DNA of 13,848 nt from NCBI GenBank assembly GCA_021793945.1, contig JAJYRT010000038.1, positions 1-13,848 on the forward strand, given 5' to 3'. The DNA comes from Thermoplasmata archaeon. GTDB lineage: Archaea; Thermoplasmatota; Thermoplasmata; Thermoplasmatales; Thermoplasmataceae. Below the pieces are notes generated by a model, which was given only the letters and a program-made list of their open reading frames with translations, ran no database searches and was not told the origin of the DNA. A program made the position numbers and the translations under genes. How positions within the stretch are numbered: position 1 is the stretch's first letter; each line of letters begins with the position of its first letter. Below, piece after piece: positions 1 to 6,619 of this stretch.

Positions 1-46
1 GTCCATAAGATCAAACGGCAGGTTAAGAAGATAAATAGCATTTTCT

Positions 47-127
47 GCCGAGGTGGCCCAGCGGTACGGCGCCAGACTTGAGATCTGGTTCCCTTGTGGA
101 TCGGGAGTTCGAATCTCTCCCTCGGCG
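47..127 (+). tRNA. tRNA-Ser (anticodon UGA)
   Basis: A complete cloverleaf can be folded. The acceptor stem is GCCGAGG (47-53) with CCTCGGC (120-126), and the discriminator base is G127. The D stem is GCC/GGC (56-58, 68-70). The anticodon stem is CCAGA/TCTGG (72-76, 84-88) around the loop CTTGAGA, with TGA at 79-81. The T arm is GGGAG/CTCTC around TTCGAAT. The 14-base variable region (89-102) and the G discriminator fit an archaeal serine tRNA, and the anticodon reads UCA. CCA is not encoded. tRNA genes are common integration targets for archaeal elements, but I found no second copy of its 3' half in this window. Confidence 0.95.
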
Positions 128-264
128 TCAATATAAATGTTCAGCTCTCTTACATAACTAAGGGATATGTTTCGGACTTTGTTTATATACTCGGCAGGGG
201 AATTTTATAATATATTTTTATCAGAATAAATATAATGCAGGTCCAGCTGGATCCTATGACATGA
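128..264. other. AT-rich spacer between tRNA-Ser and the methyltransferase gene
   Basis: The tRNA and the methyltransferase gene converge here. No ORF of note is seen. At its right edge a perfect inverted repeat, GACATGA-TCAGC-TCATGTC (258-276), overlaps the methyltransferase stop codon. It could form a 7-bp hairpin at the end of that transcript, but no T-run follows it on the minus strand, so a terminator role is uncertain. Confidence 0.4.
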
Positions 265-1929
265 TCAGCTCATGTCGTCGAGCGTCCTGTTCGCTCCCCG
301 GGTATTCTTTCCGCTGGTTTCCCTTTCTGCTTCCTCGAAGGCACTGGCTCTTGCAGGCATCTCCGGCTTTATTCCATTCAGCAGATCGGCAATCGTGGCA
401 ATCTGGATCCTCTGGATATTCTCTCCAAAGGCATTTTTGATGAAACCTGCTTCCAGGGCCTCAGATCTCATGGGTTCTGACGGATCCTCAAGAGTTATGA
501 ATATTCCGTAATCAGCTTTCTCCCTCTCGATGGTTCCCCGGAAATCCCTTATATCACCTGACTTGACATGTCCGCTCTTGACCTGCACTATTCCGTAATA
601 ATGCTGGCCTTTTCCCCTGGGATTATAGATAACGCCATCGATGCCCCTATCAGATCCTTTCTTCCTTTCATCGCCAACAGGCCTTGCCCCTATGAGCGAC
701 AAGGCCCACCACTGGAACTGGAAGGCGTCGATTTCCTTCAGGGCTTTTGCACCCTCAAGGTCCTTGGGTTCTCCCTCCACTTCCACCGTAATCCTGAAGG
801 CATCCTGGATCCTGTTCCTTATGAGATTTATGGCCAGGTGAGTAATGTCAATGCCTATCCAGTCTCTTCCAAGCTTCTGCGCTGCATGAATTGCAGTTCC
901 GCAACCGCAGAATGGATCCATAACCAGATCGCCCTTATTGGATGATGCCTGAATGATGCGCTCAAGAAGTGCCAGCGGTTTTTGTGTAGGGTATCCCAAA
1001 CGCTCGTTTGACTGGCTCGACACGGGAGGGATATCAGTCCAGATGTTCTGTAATGGAACACCGGGCATGTCTGCCAGGTATTCCTTCCAGCGTGGAACAC
1101 CATTCTTTGACCAGACTATCCTGCCAGCCTTCTCCATTAATTCAAGGGCGTCTATTATTCCCACTTCATCCGGTATCTTAAGTTCTCTCCTTAACAGCGA
1201 AGGTATGCCCCAGTGCCTGCCCCTATCTGAGGGGTTGTAATTCTTCCACGCTTTGCCGGACTCTCCCTCTGTTTTTCCTGGTCCAGTAAGGTGTTGCAGT
1301 TGATATTTTCCTCTTTCATCTTGGTTTGTGAAAAAATTTTCAATGTATTTTTCACTGTATGGTGTGTATTGAACGTTCCATGTGTAATCGTCCGATTTGG
1401 TGTAAAATAGAATGGTGTCAGCAATATTCCCGTACTTATTTGGATCGTTATGAGCCGATGTTCTCTGCCAGGTGATCTCGTTCCTGAAATTTTCAGGCCT
1501 GAAGATCTGATCCATAATGACCTTGAGATAATGGGACGCCGTAGGGTCGCAGTGAAGGTATATTGATCCGGTTTTCTTTAGAATTCTTTTCATCTCGACA
1601 AGCCTTATGGCCATCATCACCAGATAGGCTGAGAGATCATTCTGGCCTAGCAGATCGACAATGGCTTTTACTGCCTTGCTCAGCGATTGAGGCACGTTTG
1701 CACCGGTCACCAGCTCGTCATAGGTCAGTGAGGACTGCAGGTCCCAGTGCCAGAAATCTCCAAAAGCTTTGATCTGCGATACGGATAACTCTCCGGACTT
1801 CTCCTTGAAGAGTACATTATAATTTGATTGCGAATTGAACGGCGGATCAAGATAAATCAGGTCGACAGATTCGTCCCTAATATGATTCCTCATGATTTCC
1901 AGGTTATCGCCATAATAAAGTTTACCCAT
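265..1929 (-). CDS. Fused beta-class DNA methyltransferase and Mrr-like (PD-(D/E)XK) nuclease
   Basis: A 554-residue protein. Motif IV (DPPF, residues 28-31) comes before the SAM-binding motif I (DPFCGCGT, residues 338-345). This order is typical of beta-class N6-adenine/N4-cytosine methyltransferases (N6_N4_Mtase family, related to type III Mod). The C-terminal part carries GSDRGIDG with D431, followed by VQVKSG with Q449-x-K451, the D...QxK pattern of Mrr-type restriction endonucleases. The protein therefore probably methylates and cuts DNA in one chain, like a type IIG or other fused restriction-modification enzyme; its target is unknown. I chose ATG at 1929 because GGTGA (1935-1939 on the complement) sits five bases upstream. 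A GTG at 1938 lies inside that site and is less likely to be the start. The start is five bases from the stop of the upstream small gene, so the two are probably co-transcribed and coupled. Confidence 0.9.
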   Translation of the reverse strand: MGKLYYGDNLEIMRNHIRDESVDLIYLDPPFNSQSNYNVLFKEKSGELSVSQIKAFGDFWHWDLQSSLTYDELVTGANVPQSLSKAVKAIVDLLGQNDLSAYLVMMAIRLVEMKRILKKTGSIYLHCDPTASHYLKVIMDQIFRPENFRNEITWQRTSAHNDPNKYGNIADTILFYTKSDDYTWNVQYTPYSEKYIENFFTNQDERGKYQLQHLTGPGKTEGESGKAWKNYNPSDRGRHWGIPSLLRRELKIPDEVGIIDALELMEKAGRIVWSKNGVPRWKEYLADMPGVPLQNIWTDIPPVSSQSNERLGYPTQKPLALLERIIQASSNKGDLVMDPFCGCGTAIHAAQKLGRDWIGIDITHLAINLIRNRIQDAFRITVEVEGEPKDLEGAKALKEIDAFQFQWWALSLIGARPVGDERKKGSDRGIDGVIYNPRGKGQHYYGIVQVKSGHVKSGDIRDFRGTIEREKADYGIFITLEDPSEPMRSEALEAGFIKNAFGENIQRIQIATIADLLNGIKPEMPARASAFEEAERETSGKNTRGANRTLDDMS

Positions 1930-1934
1930 GATGC

Positions 1935-2288
1935 TCACCTAAGAAACTCTAAGTCTCTGAAGTAATCCTGAACAGGCCTCAACAAACTTTCGAGTTCAGA
2001 GTTTTTTTCAATAATGCTAGCTACCAATCCATTTAGTAATTCAATGTTTTCGCTTCTTTCTTCCTTATAAGACTCCAAGTCTGAAAGCCACAAAATAGAT
2101 ATCATGTTTAAAAGGGACAAGTTAATTATGTCCGCTTTCAGGGACTTAAGTACAGAAGAAATATTAGATGTGTCAGAAGGGATCTTTTCGTAAGCAAGAA
2201 TTTTCTTGTCTAATTCATCACTTTTCTCCTTTAGGAATTTTACTATGTATTTCACTTTGTCTTCCAACTTATCTTCATCTAGAGCCAT
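1935..2288 (-). CDS. Small helical (coiled-coil-like) protein upstream of the methyltransferase-nuclease
   Basis: A 117-residue protein I do not recognise. It is rich in Lys, Glu and Leu with heptad-like spacing throughout and has no Cys, signal peptide or membrane segment, so it is probably an all-helical cytoplasmic protein. I prefer ATG at 2288 to GTG at 2300 because a TATA-like box (2307-2317, complement) lies about 25 bases upstream, which would give a leaderless mRNA. Its TGA stop (1935-1937) forms part of the GGTGA ribosome binding site of the methyltransferase gene, so the two genes are tightly linked. It may be a specificity, regulatory or structural partner of the fused enzyme. That is inference from position only. 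Confidence 0.7.
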   Translation of the reverse strand: MALDEDKLEDKVKYIVKFLKEKSDELDKKILAYEKIPSDTSNISSVLKSLKADIINLSLLNMISILWLSDLESYKEERSENIELLNGLVASIIEKNSELESLLRPVQDYFRDLEFLR

Positions 2289-2306
2289 ATTTTTCCCCAC
2301 TTTAAT

Positions 2307-2317
2307 TTATATATAAT
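2307..2317 (-). promoter_or_regulatory. TATA-like box for the methyltransferase-nuclease operon
   Basis: The complement reads TTATATATAAA, centred about 25 bases upstream of the ATG at 2288. This is the usual spacing for a leaderless archaeal transcript. Confidence 0.5.
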
Positions 2318-2374
2318 TTTCAAAATCGTAGTCCAAGGACGAATAAGTAAGTTCTTTTTTGAGGCGGCCTTTGT

Positions 2375-3010
2375 TTATCCAACAGCATGTTCTCTCTTCC
2401 ATTTTTCTATGGTTTTCCTGATTGCCTCGTTGGCATATTCCTCCACAGAAGCGTGAGATTTATCTATCCCAACAATTTTCTCAACTTCCGAATAAATTCC
2501 TTCAGGAATGGCTATCATTTTCCTCTCTATTCTTGATAAATTCTTAGCAACATCCCTACCTTTGTCTGTTAGAAATATATAACTCTTAGGAGGATACATG
2601 TTCTTATTGATCTCCTGTTTTACTAACTTCACCTTTTCCAAATCTCTCAAGATATCGGGAGCGTTTTTATCATATTCAGCAAGTTCTCGTAAGGTGCTTG
2701 AACCACTTTCGAGTAGTTTCAGAATAACACCATATTTTTCATTAAACTGAATTGTTACCCTTGGCTCCTCTATGTGCTTCAGATTCTCGGCAACAATGAG
2801 ACCTTTGATTGTCAAGGATATTTCCTGAATATTCTTTCCAAAGGATTTTGTATCCACTGATACAAGGCCATCTTCTTTTAGAGCTTGTATCAACTTATCC
2901 AATGAATAAAGGTTTTTTACTATGACCTGCAAATTTGTCTTGAGACTGTTGCCTTCTTCATAGAGTTTCAAAAGCACGGATTTGGCAAACTTTAAATCAA
3001 TAGAATTCAA
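2375..3010 (-). CDS. Transcriptional regulator with two winged-helix domains and a C-terminal RHH-like segment
   Basis: A 211-residue protein that appears to have three DNA-binding parts. Residues about 8-80 look like a winged helix ending in a wing and the phrase LTIKG. Residues about 86-160 look like a second winged helix with YIFLTDKG in the wing. Residues about 165-205 (MIAIPEGIYSEVEKIVG then EEYANEAIRKTI) resemble a ribbon-helix-helix dimerisation unit. The start is a TTG at 3010; no in-frame ATG occurs before the first domain. The gene is divergent from the RHH gene at 3087. A perfect palindrome (3017-3031) lies just upstream of its start, suggesting autoregulation and possibly control of the replication operon. 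The domain calls rest on pattern reading, not on a search. Confidence 0.75.
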   Translation of the reverse strand: MNSIDLKFAKSVLLKLYEEGNSLKTNLQVIVKNLYSLDKLIQALKEDGLVSVDTKSFGKNIQEISLTIKGLIVAENLKHIEEPRVTIQFNEKYGVILKLLESGSSTLRELAEYDKNAPDILRDLEKVKLVKQEINKNMYPPKSYIFLTDKGRDVAKNLSRIERKMIAIPEGIYSEVEKIVGIDKSHASVEEYANEAIRKTIEKWKREHAVG

Positions 3011-3016
3011 GTATAT

Positions 3017-3031
3017 CTTACAATTTGTAAG
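3017..3031. promoter_or_regulatory. Perfect palindrome CTTACAA-T-TTGTAAG, likely operator
   Basis: A 7+1+7 base perfect dyad lies between the two divergent regulator genes. On the minus strand it falls between a TATA-like stretch (TAATATTC, about 3033-3040 on the complement) and the TTG start of the double winged-helix gene. A dimeric repressor bound here would block that promoter. Which regulator binds is not known. Confidence 0.55.
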
Positions 3032-3055
3032 TGAATATTACTGTTTGCACAAATC

Positions 3056-3063
3056 ATTTATAC
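3056..3063 (+). promoter_or_regulatory. TATA-like box for the replication operon
   Basis: TTTATAC lies about 26 bases upstream of the ATG at 3087, the spacing expected for a leaderless archaeal transcript. It would drive the RHH gene and the replication genes behind it. Confidence 0.45.
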
Positions 3064-3086
3064 AACTTATACTTTACATATTGTAT

Positions 3087-3233
3087 ATGCAAGATAAAAC
3101 GACTATTGCAATCAGCAGAGACAGTCTTTTGTTACTTCATGAAGCTAAATTCGATTTCAGAGTGAACACATTAGAAGAGACTGTTAGGAAGCTCTTAAAT
3201 GAACACGGAAGAGCCAGGGAGACAAAAATATGA
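3087..3233 (+). CDS. Ribbon-helix-helix (CopG-like) regulator, 48 residues
   Basis: The 48-residue product has a short beta strand (KTTIAIS, residues 4-10), a first helix (RDSLLLLHEA, 11-20) and a second helix (TLEETVRKLLNEHG, 28-41), the RHH fold of CopG and VapB/AbrB-associated regulators. An open frame extends back to 2982, but the upstream part reads through the promoter. ATG at 3087 with a TATA box 26 bases upstream is the better start. It opens the replication operon and overlaps the next ORF by ATGA. Small RHH proteins at the head of plasmid replication operons often control copy number by repressing their own promoter; that role is inferred here. An orphan antitoxin is the main alternative. 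Confidence 0.7.
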   Translation: MQDKTTIAISRDSLLLLHEAKFDFRVNTLEETVRKLLNEHGRARETKI

Positions 3234-3343
3234 GCTGGCAACGTGTCTTTGAACTGTGGAAGGAGCTAACCGGAGAAGATCTCCTAGCTAAAGATAGTTC
3301 AGATTTAAAGTCTCATGGGAAGGAGGTCCGCAAGAACCCATGA
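3230..3343 (+). CDS. Small hypothetical protein, 37 residues, coupled to the helicase gene
   Basis: A 37-codon frame begins at an ATGA overlap with the RHH gene stop and ends at an ATGA overlap with the helicase start (3340). The product begins MSWQRVFELWKELTG and is probably a short amphipathic helix followed by a polar tail. It resembles no family I know. Its overlapping junctions on both sides and the GGAGGT site at 3322-3327, inside its own 3' end, suggest that it is translated and passes ribosomes to the helicase gene. It may be only a coupling leader. Confidence 0.5.
   Translation: MSWQRVFELWKELTGEDLLAKDSSDLKSHGKEVRKNP
3322..3327 (+). promoter_or_regulatory. Strong ribosome binding site for the helicase gene
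   Basis: GGAGGT lies 12 bases before the ATG at 3340, inside the 37-codon upstream ORF. It supports that start and translational coupling. Confidence 0.6.
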
Positions 3344-5760
3344 CGGCAAAAAAGGGGAAAGAAGGGGTGAAAGACGACAAAGTTTTACGGGATTCTGCCC
3401 CCGATTCTAACCATGCGAATGAGCAACATAAAGGTACTGGTTTTGTCCATCATGATCTCCAGCTTATAAAGGAAGAACTTTCCAAGCTATCCGGAAAGGA
3501 TTTATATCTAAGGGCTCGCGAATTAATTGAGCAGGAAAACCTGACCCGTGAGGACTGGCACGAGATCGACTATCAAAAGAAGGTTTATCAAAAGCTGATG
3601 AAAGAGAACTTCGACATCCTCAAAATTAAAACCCTGAACGCTAAATGGAGGGCATCTGTTGGCCCCAAAAATGACCAGGAGGCAGAGGGATCTCCGGGAA
3701 CTGCATTGAGTAAAGAAGAACTGTTTTACCCCGGGCCTATCCACATTGATGAATCCCTGAAACTGAAATACCGGTTCCGGACAATTCCTGAGATTGGAAC
3801 GGACAGGGAAAACGTCTATTTCTACAACGGCAAAATCTACGAGCGGGCAGAGGAAAAAATCAAGCAGGAGGCGGACAGTGAATATATCCGCCAGTGGGAA
3901 GAGATGCGGGAACTGGCAGAACAGGAGGGAAATAAACCTCTTGCAGAAAAATTACGAAACTGCCTTGATCATGGTCCTTCAGTAAATGACATAAACGAAG
4001 TACTGGCAATGGTCCGCCGAACCACATTCACGTACGACGAGATGAACCCTTCAAGCCACATTCCGTTCTTGAACGGCTTGCTGAACCTGAAGACTAAAAA
4101 GCTGGAAGGGTTCTCGCCTGACCTGTTTTTTACATATCAGGTGAGCGCAAATCTCCTAGATCGGCGTGTTACATTGAAGGATACCCCGATGTTCGCCGGT
4201 TTGCTGAATACCACATTCTATGAGCCGGATATCCCGTTGACCCTCTCGTATTTTGCGTACAGTTTTTATCCTGATCTGCCGGTGCATAAGGTTTTCTTTG
4301 TTCTCGGGAGGGAAAGAATAGGCAAGGGAACCAATATAAGGGTTCTACAGGGCTTGATGCCAAAGGGTTCCGGATCAATTTCCCTTGCCCGGTTACTGAC
4401 TTCTGACAGGTTCCAGTTCACGGGTATAGAGGGAAAGAACCTTCTCGTGGATAGTGAAACAAAGAGGAAATTCAAGCGTGGAACAATCATGGAATGGTCT
4501 GCATTCTGCAACCTGTTCGGAAAGGATGTCCTAAGCATTGAGCCAAAGGGCAAGGAAGCGCATGACTACGTGAGCAAAGCAAAAGGCATATTTCTGGGTA
4601 ATCTGCCCTTTATTCCTGTGGATAGCCCCCCAGCCGTTGCCAGAATGCTTGTTGTCCAGACACGGGACGAAAGGCCCAGGAGAGTTATCCCAGATCTGGA
4701 CAGAAAAATACTGGACGCCGAAAGAGACGAAATTGCCACTCTATTGATGCAAGTTCTCTTCAAGCTGATGGATAACGATTTCCGGTTCCCTGGAGAAATG
4801 ACAGATGATTCCACTGCATTGGTATTGGATCAGCTTGCCGATCCCGTTGAGAATTTCACTGAGGAGGAAACTGAACCTGTAGACGGTTCAATGACACTCG
4901 TTAAGGATGCCTACTCTAGATTCGTTGAATGGTCTGAATCGAAAGGCATACCTGCCATGTCAAGGCAGACTTTTGTTAAGAGGTTCGGGTACACTTTTCA
5001 GAAAAAACTGCTTGGTCCACGTGGAAACCGTGAGTATTTCTTTGTCGGGTGTCAGTTAAATGAAGCCGATATTGAAGTCGAGGCTCAGGGCCATTTGCAA
5101 GTTGAACACGGGGTAAATGTTCAGGAAAGCCAGAAAATAAACCTTTCTGGAGAGCGATATAGGCGTGTTCAACATGTGTCCCATGACCCTTCATGTAACG
5201 AGGGAAAGTTGTCTGATCATGGTCATGCATGTAACGTAAAGGTTAGTGGACAGAAGTTGAACACGGGGTTAATAGTTTCCACAACGGCAGAAAATACGGC
5301 TCCAGCGAGCATTGAAAGCGTGTTCAACTTGATCGATGAGTCGAAAGCTAATACAAAAAAAGGAGCGGACAATTCAAGTTTGACTCTCAATCAATATCCA
5401 AAGAATGGACGCAAGAATGACTCGATTCGCAAGATTACCACTGACAATGACACTAACCATACTAAAATGACTAACCAACCAGGGAACCCTGAAAAAAGCG
5501 AAGATGTTAGTATGGTTAGTCAGATTAGTCAAAAACCACCAGACATGGATCAGGTGGACACCAAACTGTGCAGGATCCTTCAGGATGATTCGGGAAAAAA
5601 GGTCAGCGTGCACCAGCTGAGCGAGAAATGGTCCATAGTTACCGAACCAAGGGAAATACCTGCACTGACCGAGATCTATTCCAGGATGATCCAGCTTGCC
5701 GGCAAGCATCCAAATGTCAGGATGGCCAATGACAGGTTCTACTGGGAGGAATCGCAATGA
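3340..5760 (+). CDS. SF3 helicase / replication initiator of the P4-D5 type
   Basis: An 806-residue protein. The middle is a superfamily 3 AAA+ helicase preceded by a D5_N-like segment (FLNGLLNL around residues 243-250). Walker A is GRERIGKGT (323-331), Walker B is NLLVDSE (367-373), the motif C sensor is IFLGN (417-421), and the likely arginine finger lies in VARMLVVQ (R435). These proteins unwind plasmid, virus and satellite-phage origins. The first 200 residues are charged and helical and show no archaeo-eukaryotic primase DxD motif, so priming probably relies on the host. Residues about 580-735 form a polar, low-complexity linker. Residues about 738-806 look like a C-terminal winged helix that could bind the origin. 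The DNA for the linker carries inverted repeats in unrelated frames (separate entries). It is the largest gene of the 3087-7907 operon. Confidence 0.88.
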   Translation: MTAKKGKEGVKDDKVLRDSAPDSNHANEQHKGTGFVHHDLQLIKEELSKLSGKDLYLRARELIEQENLTREDWHEIDYQKKVYQKLMKENFDILKIKTLNAKWRASVGPKNDQEAEGSPGTALSKEELFYPGPIHIDESLKLKYRFRTIPEIGTDRENVYFYNGKIYERAEEKIKQEADSEYIRQWEEMRELAEQEGNKPLAEKLRNCLDHGPSVNDINEVLAMVRRTTFTYDEMNPSSHIPFLNGLLNLKTKKLEGFSPDLFFTYQVSANLLDRRVTLKDTPMFAGLLNTTFYEPDIPLTLSYFAYSFYPDLPVHKVFFVLGRERIGKGTNIRVLQGLMPKGSGSISLARLLTSDRFQFTGIEGKNLLVDSETKRKFKRGTIMEWSAFCNLFGKDVLSIEPKGKEAHDYVSKAKGIFLGNLPFIPVDSPPAVARMLVVQTRDERPRRVIPDLDRKILDAERDEIATLLMQVLFKLMDNDFRFPGEMTDDSTALVLDQLADPVENFTEEETEPVDGSMTLVKDAYSRFVEWSESKGIPAMSRQTFVKRFGYTFQKKLLGPRGNREYFFVGCQLNEADIEVEAQGHLQVEHGVNVQESQKINLSGERYRRVQHVSHDPSCNEGKLSDHGHACNVKVSGQKLNTGLIVSTTAENTAPASIESVFNLIDESKANTKKGADNSSLTLNQYPKNGRKNDSIRKITTDNDTNHTKMTNQPGNPEKSEDVSMVSQISQKPPDMDQVDTKLCRILQDDSGKKVSVHQLSEKWSIVTEPREIPALTEIYSRMIQLAGKHPNVRMANDRFYWEESQ
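5101..5173. repeat. Inverted-repeat module A within the helicase gene
   Basis: GTTGAACACG at 5101-5110 and its exact reverse complement CGTGTTCAAC at 5164-5173 bound a 73-base unit. The left arm continues as GGGGT, shared with module B. The arms are read in a different reading frame from those of module B, so protein constraint cannot explain the match. Confidence 0.7.
5182..5236. repeat. CATGACC/GGTCATG inverted repeat with two CATGTAACG copies
   Basis: CATGACC (5182-5188) and GGTCATG (5221-5227) are exact reverse complements. The nine-base direct repeat CATGTAACG occurs at 5192-5200 and 5228-5236. The group lies between modules A and B in the helicase linker region. Confidence 0.5.
5256..5328. 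repeat. Inverted-repeat module B within the helicase gene
   Basis: GTTGAACACG at 5256-5265 and CGTGTTCAAC at 5319-5328 again bound exactly 73 bases, 155 bases downstream of module A. The interiors of the two modules are largely different while the arms are identical. The arms encode LNT and VFN here, but VEH and VQ in module A. Confidence 0.7.
5452..5529. repeat. ACTAACCATACTAA inverted repeat cluster within the helicase gene
   Basis: A perfect 14-base arm at 5452-5465 is matched by its reverse complement TTAGTATGGTTAGT at 5507-5520, with 41 bases between. An extra ACTAACCA (5470-5477) and a partial GATTAGT (5523-5529) lie nearby. This looks like a set of protein-binding sites. Confidence 0.65.
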
Positions 5761-5999
5761 CCCAGCTCACCTTCGACAGCTTCATCCGGGAAGAGGATAA
5801 GTCAGCGCCTCACTCAAATCCCGTTGTGAATAGTGCCGCCACGAACCAGTACGTCCTTGTCCTCATACTGAAGGATTTCAGCGTTGCCTGGACAGACCGG
5901 AACTGGTACCTGCATGAGCAGGACCTCGTATACATCGACCAGAAGCTAGCCTCACTGCTTGTTGAAAGGGGCATCGCAAGAAGGACGGAGGTATCATAG
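5757..5999 (+). CDS. Small replication adaptor: PIP-box-like N-terminus and GINS B-domain-like body
   Basis: An 80-residue protein. Residues 3-10, QLTFDSFI, fit the PCNA-interacting peptide pattern Q-x-x-h-x-x-a-a, with Ile in the last aromatic position. After a flexible segment, residues about 31-78 (YVLVLILKDFSVAWTD, then YLHEQDLVYI and LASLLVERGIA) follow the pattern of the small B-domain of archaeal GINS: a hydrophobic strand, a short loop, a 'D-V-hydrophobic' strand, then an A-x-x-L-x-x-R-G-x-A helix. GINS is part of the archaeal replicative helicase complex and PCNA is the sliding clamp. This protein may tether the element's helicase to the host replisome; that function is inferred. It starts at an ATGA overlap with the helicase stop, behind GGAGG (about 5746-5750). 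Confidence 0.6.
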   Translation: MTQLTFDSFIREEDKSAPHSNPVVNSAATNQYVLVLILKDFSVAWTDRNWYLHEQDLVYIDQKLASLLVERGIARRTEVS

Positions 6000-6000
6000 C

Positions 6001-6198
6001 ATGGTGGATCAGCCGGACCAGAGGTTCTATGAGATAGGCTTCAGCGAGGGTATACGCACTGCAATCACGCTGATTAGGACCAGGGGATATGACAGGGCAC
6101 TCAAGGCCCTTGAGAGAATGCTTGAGAATTCAAAGTCAAGGCCTCCCAACTCTTCACAGGACCGGGAAGGCCATGACACCGCCAATATGGAGGCATGA
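6001..6198 (+). CDS. Small hypothetical protein, 65 residues
   Basis: I do not recognise this protein. Residues 1-45 predict as two helices (RFYEIGFSEGIRTAITLIRTRG and DRALKALERMLENS), and the tail is polar. ATG at 6001 is supported by GGAGGT at 5987-5992. An open frame extends back to 5959 inside the previous gene, but that start has less support. One base separates this gene from the upstream stop, and the next gene begins five bases after its own stop. It is part of the replication operon, so it is likely an accessory of replication or copy control. Confidence 0.65.
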   Translation: MVDQPDQRFYEIGFSEGIRTAITLIRTRGYDRALKALERMLENSKSRPPNSSQDREGHDTANMEA

Positions 6199-6202
6199 GA
6201 AT

Positions 6203-6619
6203 ATGGAAGCAGAACAAAAAAGGATATCGGAAACGGGAGTGGGGCTTGCCGTTCCGGTTACAAAGGCCGCCCCGTGCAGAGGAACCGCAACGGAAGAGAG
6301 GAAATTGCACCTGCTGGAATCTTCACTAAGAAACCTGGAGATGAAATGGGCAGGCAAGATCTATGAGGACAGGGATCCGCCATCCATCGACGGGCCTTAC
6401 CCGTCAGATATCCTGGAAAGCGAAGTGAACCAACTGATGGCCAGCTTAGGGTTCAGGCTTGTGGATGAGGCATTCCTGGAGTTTGGCACCTTCAATAAGT
6501 CGGTGAAGGTGCAGGTATACGAACCGGATATTGCTGTCGCCTATACCTACATCCCGGCAACAGCCTGGAACGGATATCATTTCCAGCAGATCCGATCCAT
6601 AAGGATGGTGAAGCTATGA
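6203..6619 (+). CDS. Hypothetical protein, 138 residues
   Basis: An unrecognised family. Residues 1-30 are polar. Residues about 30-55 (EERKLHLLESSLRNLEMKWAGKIYED) predict as a helix. Residues about 68-138 look alpha/beta, with SEVNQLMASLGFRLVDEAF, KSVKVQVYEPDIAVAYTYIP and a closing strand. No cysteines cluster and no catalytic motif is evident. I chose ATG at 6203 because GGAGG at 6189-6193 is suitably placed. The open frame runs back to 6089, but that part overlaps the preceding gene in another frame. It ends in an ATGA overlap with the next gene, which ties it to the operon. Confidence 0.65.
   Translation: MEAEQKRISETGVGLAVPVTKAAPCRGTATEERKLHLLESSLRNLEMKWAGKIYEDRDPPSIDGPYPSDILESEVNQLMASLGFRLVDEAFLEFGTFNKSVKVQVYEPDIAVAYTYIPATAWNGYHFQQIRSIRMVKL

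Noticed and set aside
47..127. tRNA-Ser as a proven attachment site
   Set aside because: I looked on both strands for a second copy of the tRNA 3' end (around TTCGAATCTCTCCCTCGG) and found none. No integrase gene is visible, so the site remains a possibility only.
272..1103. Plus-strand and second minus-strand open frames across the methyltransferase gene
   Set aside because: They are shadows of the minus-strand enzyme, whose motifs and codon use are clear.
2982..3086. Longer N-terminus for the RHH gene starting at 2982
   Set aside because: This part would cross the promoter and palindrome and overlap the divergent gene. The RHH fold begins right after ATG 3087.
5101..5529. CRISPR array
   Set aside because: The repeats are inverted, few and irregular, lie inside a coding gene, and show no repeat-spacer periodicity. 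No cas genes are present.
6089..6202. Longer N-terminus for the 6203 gene
   Set aside because: It overlaps the 65-residue gene in another frame. The GGAGG at 6189-6193 fits ATG 6203.
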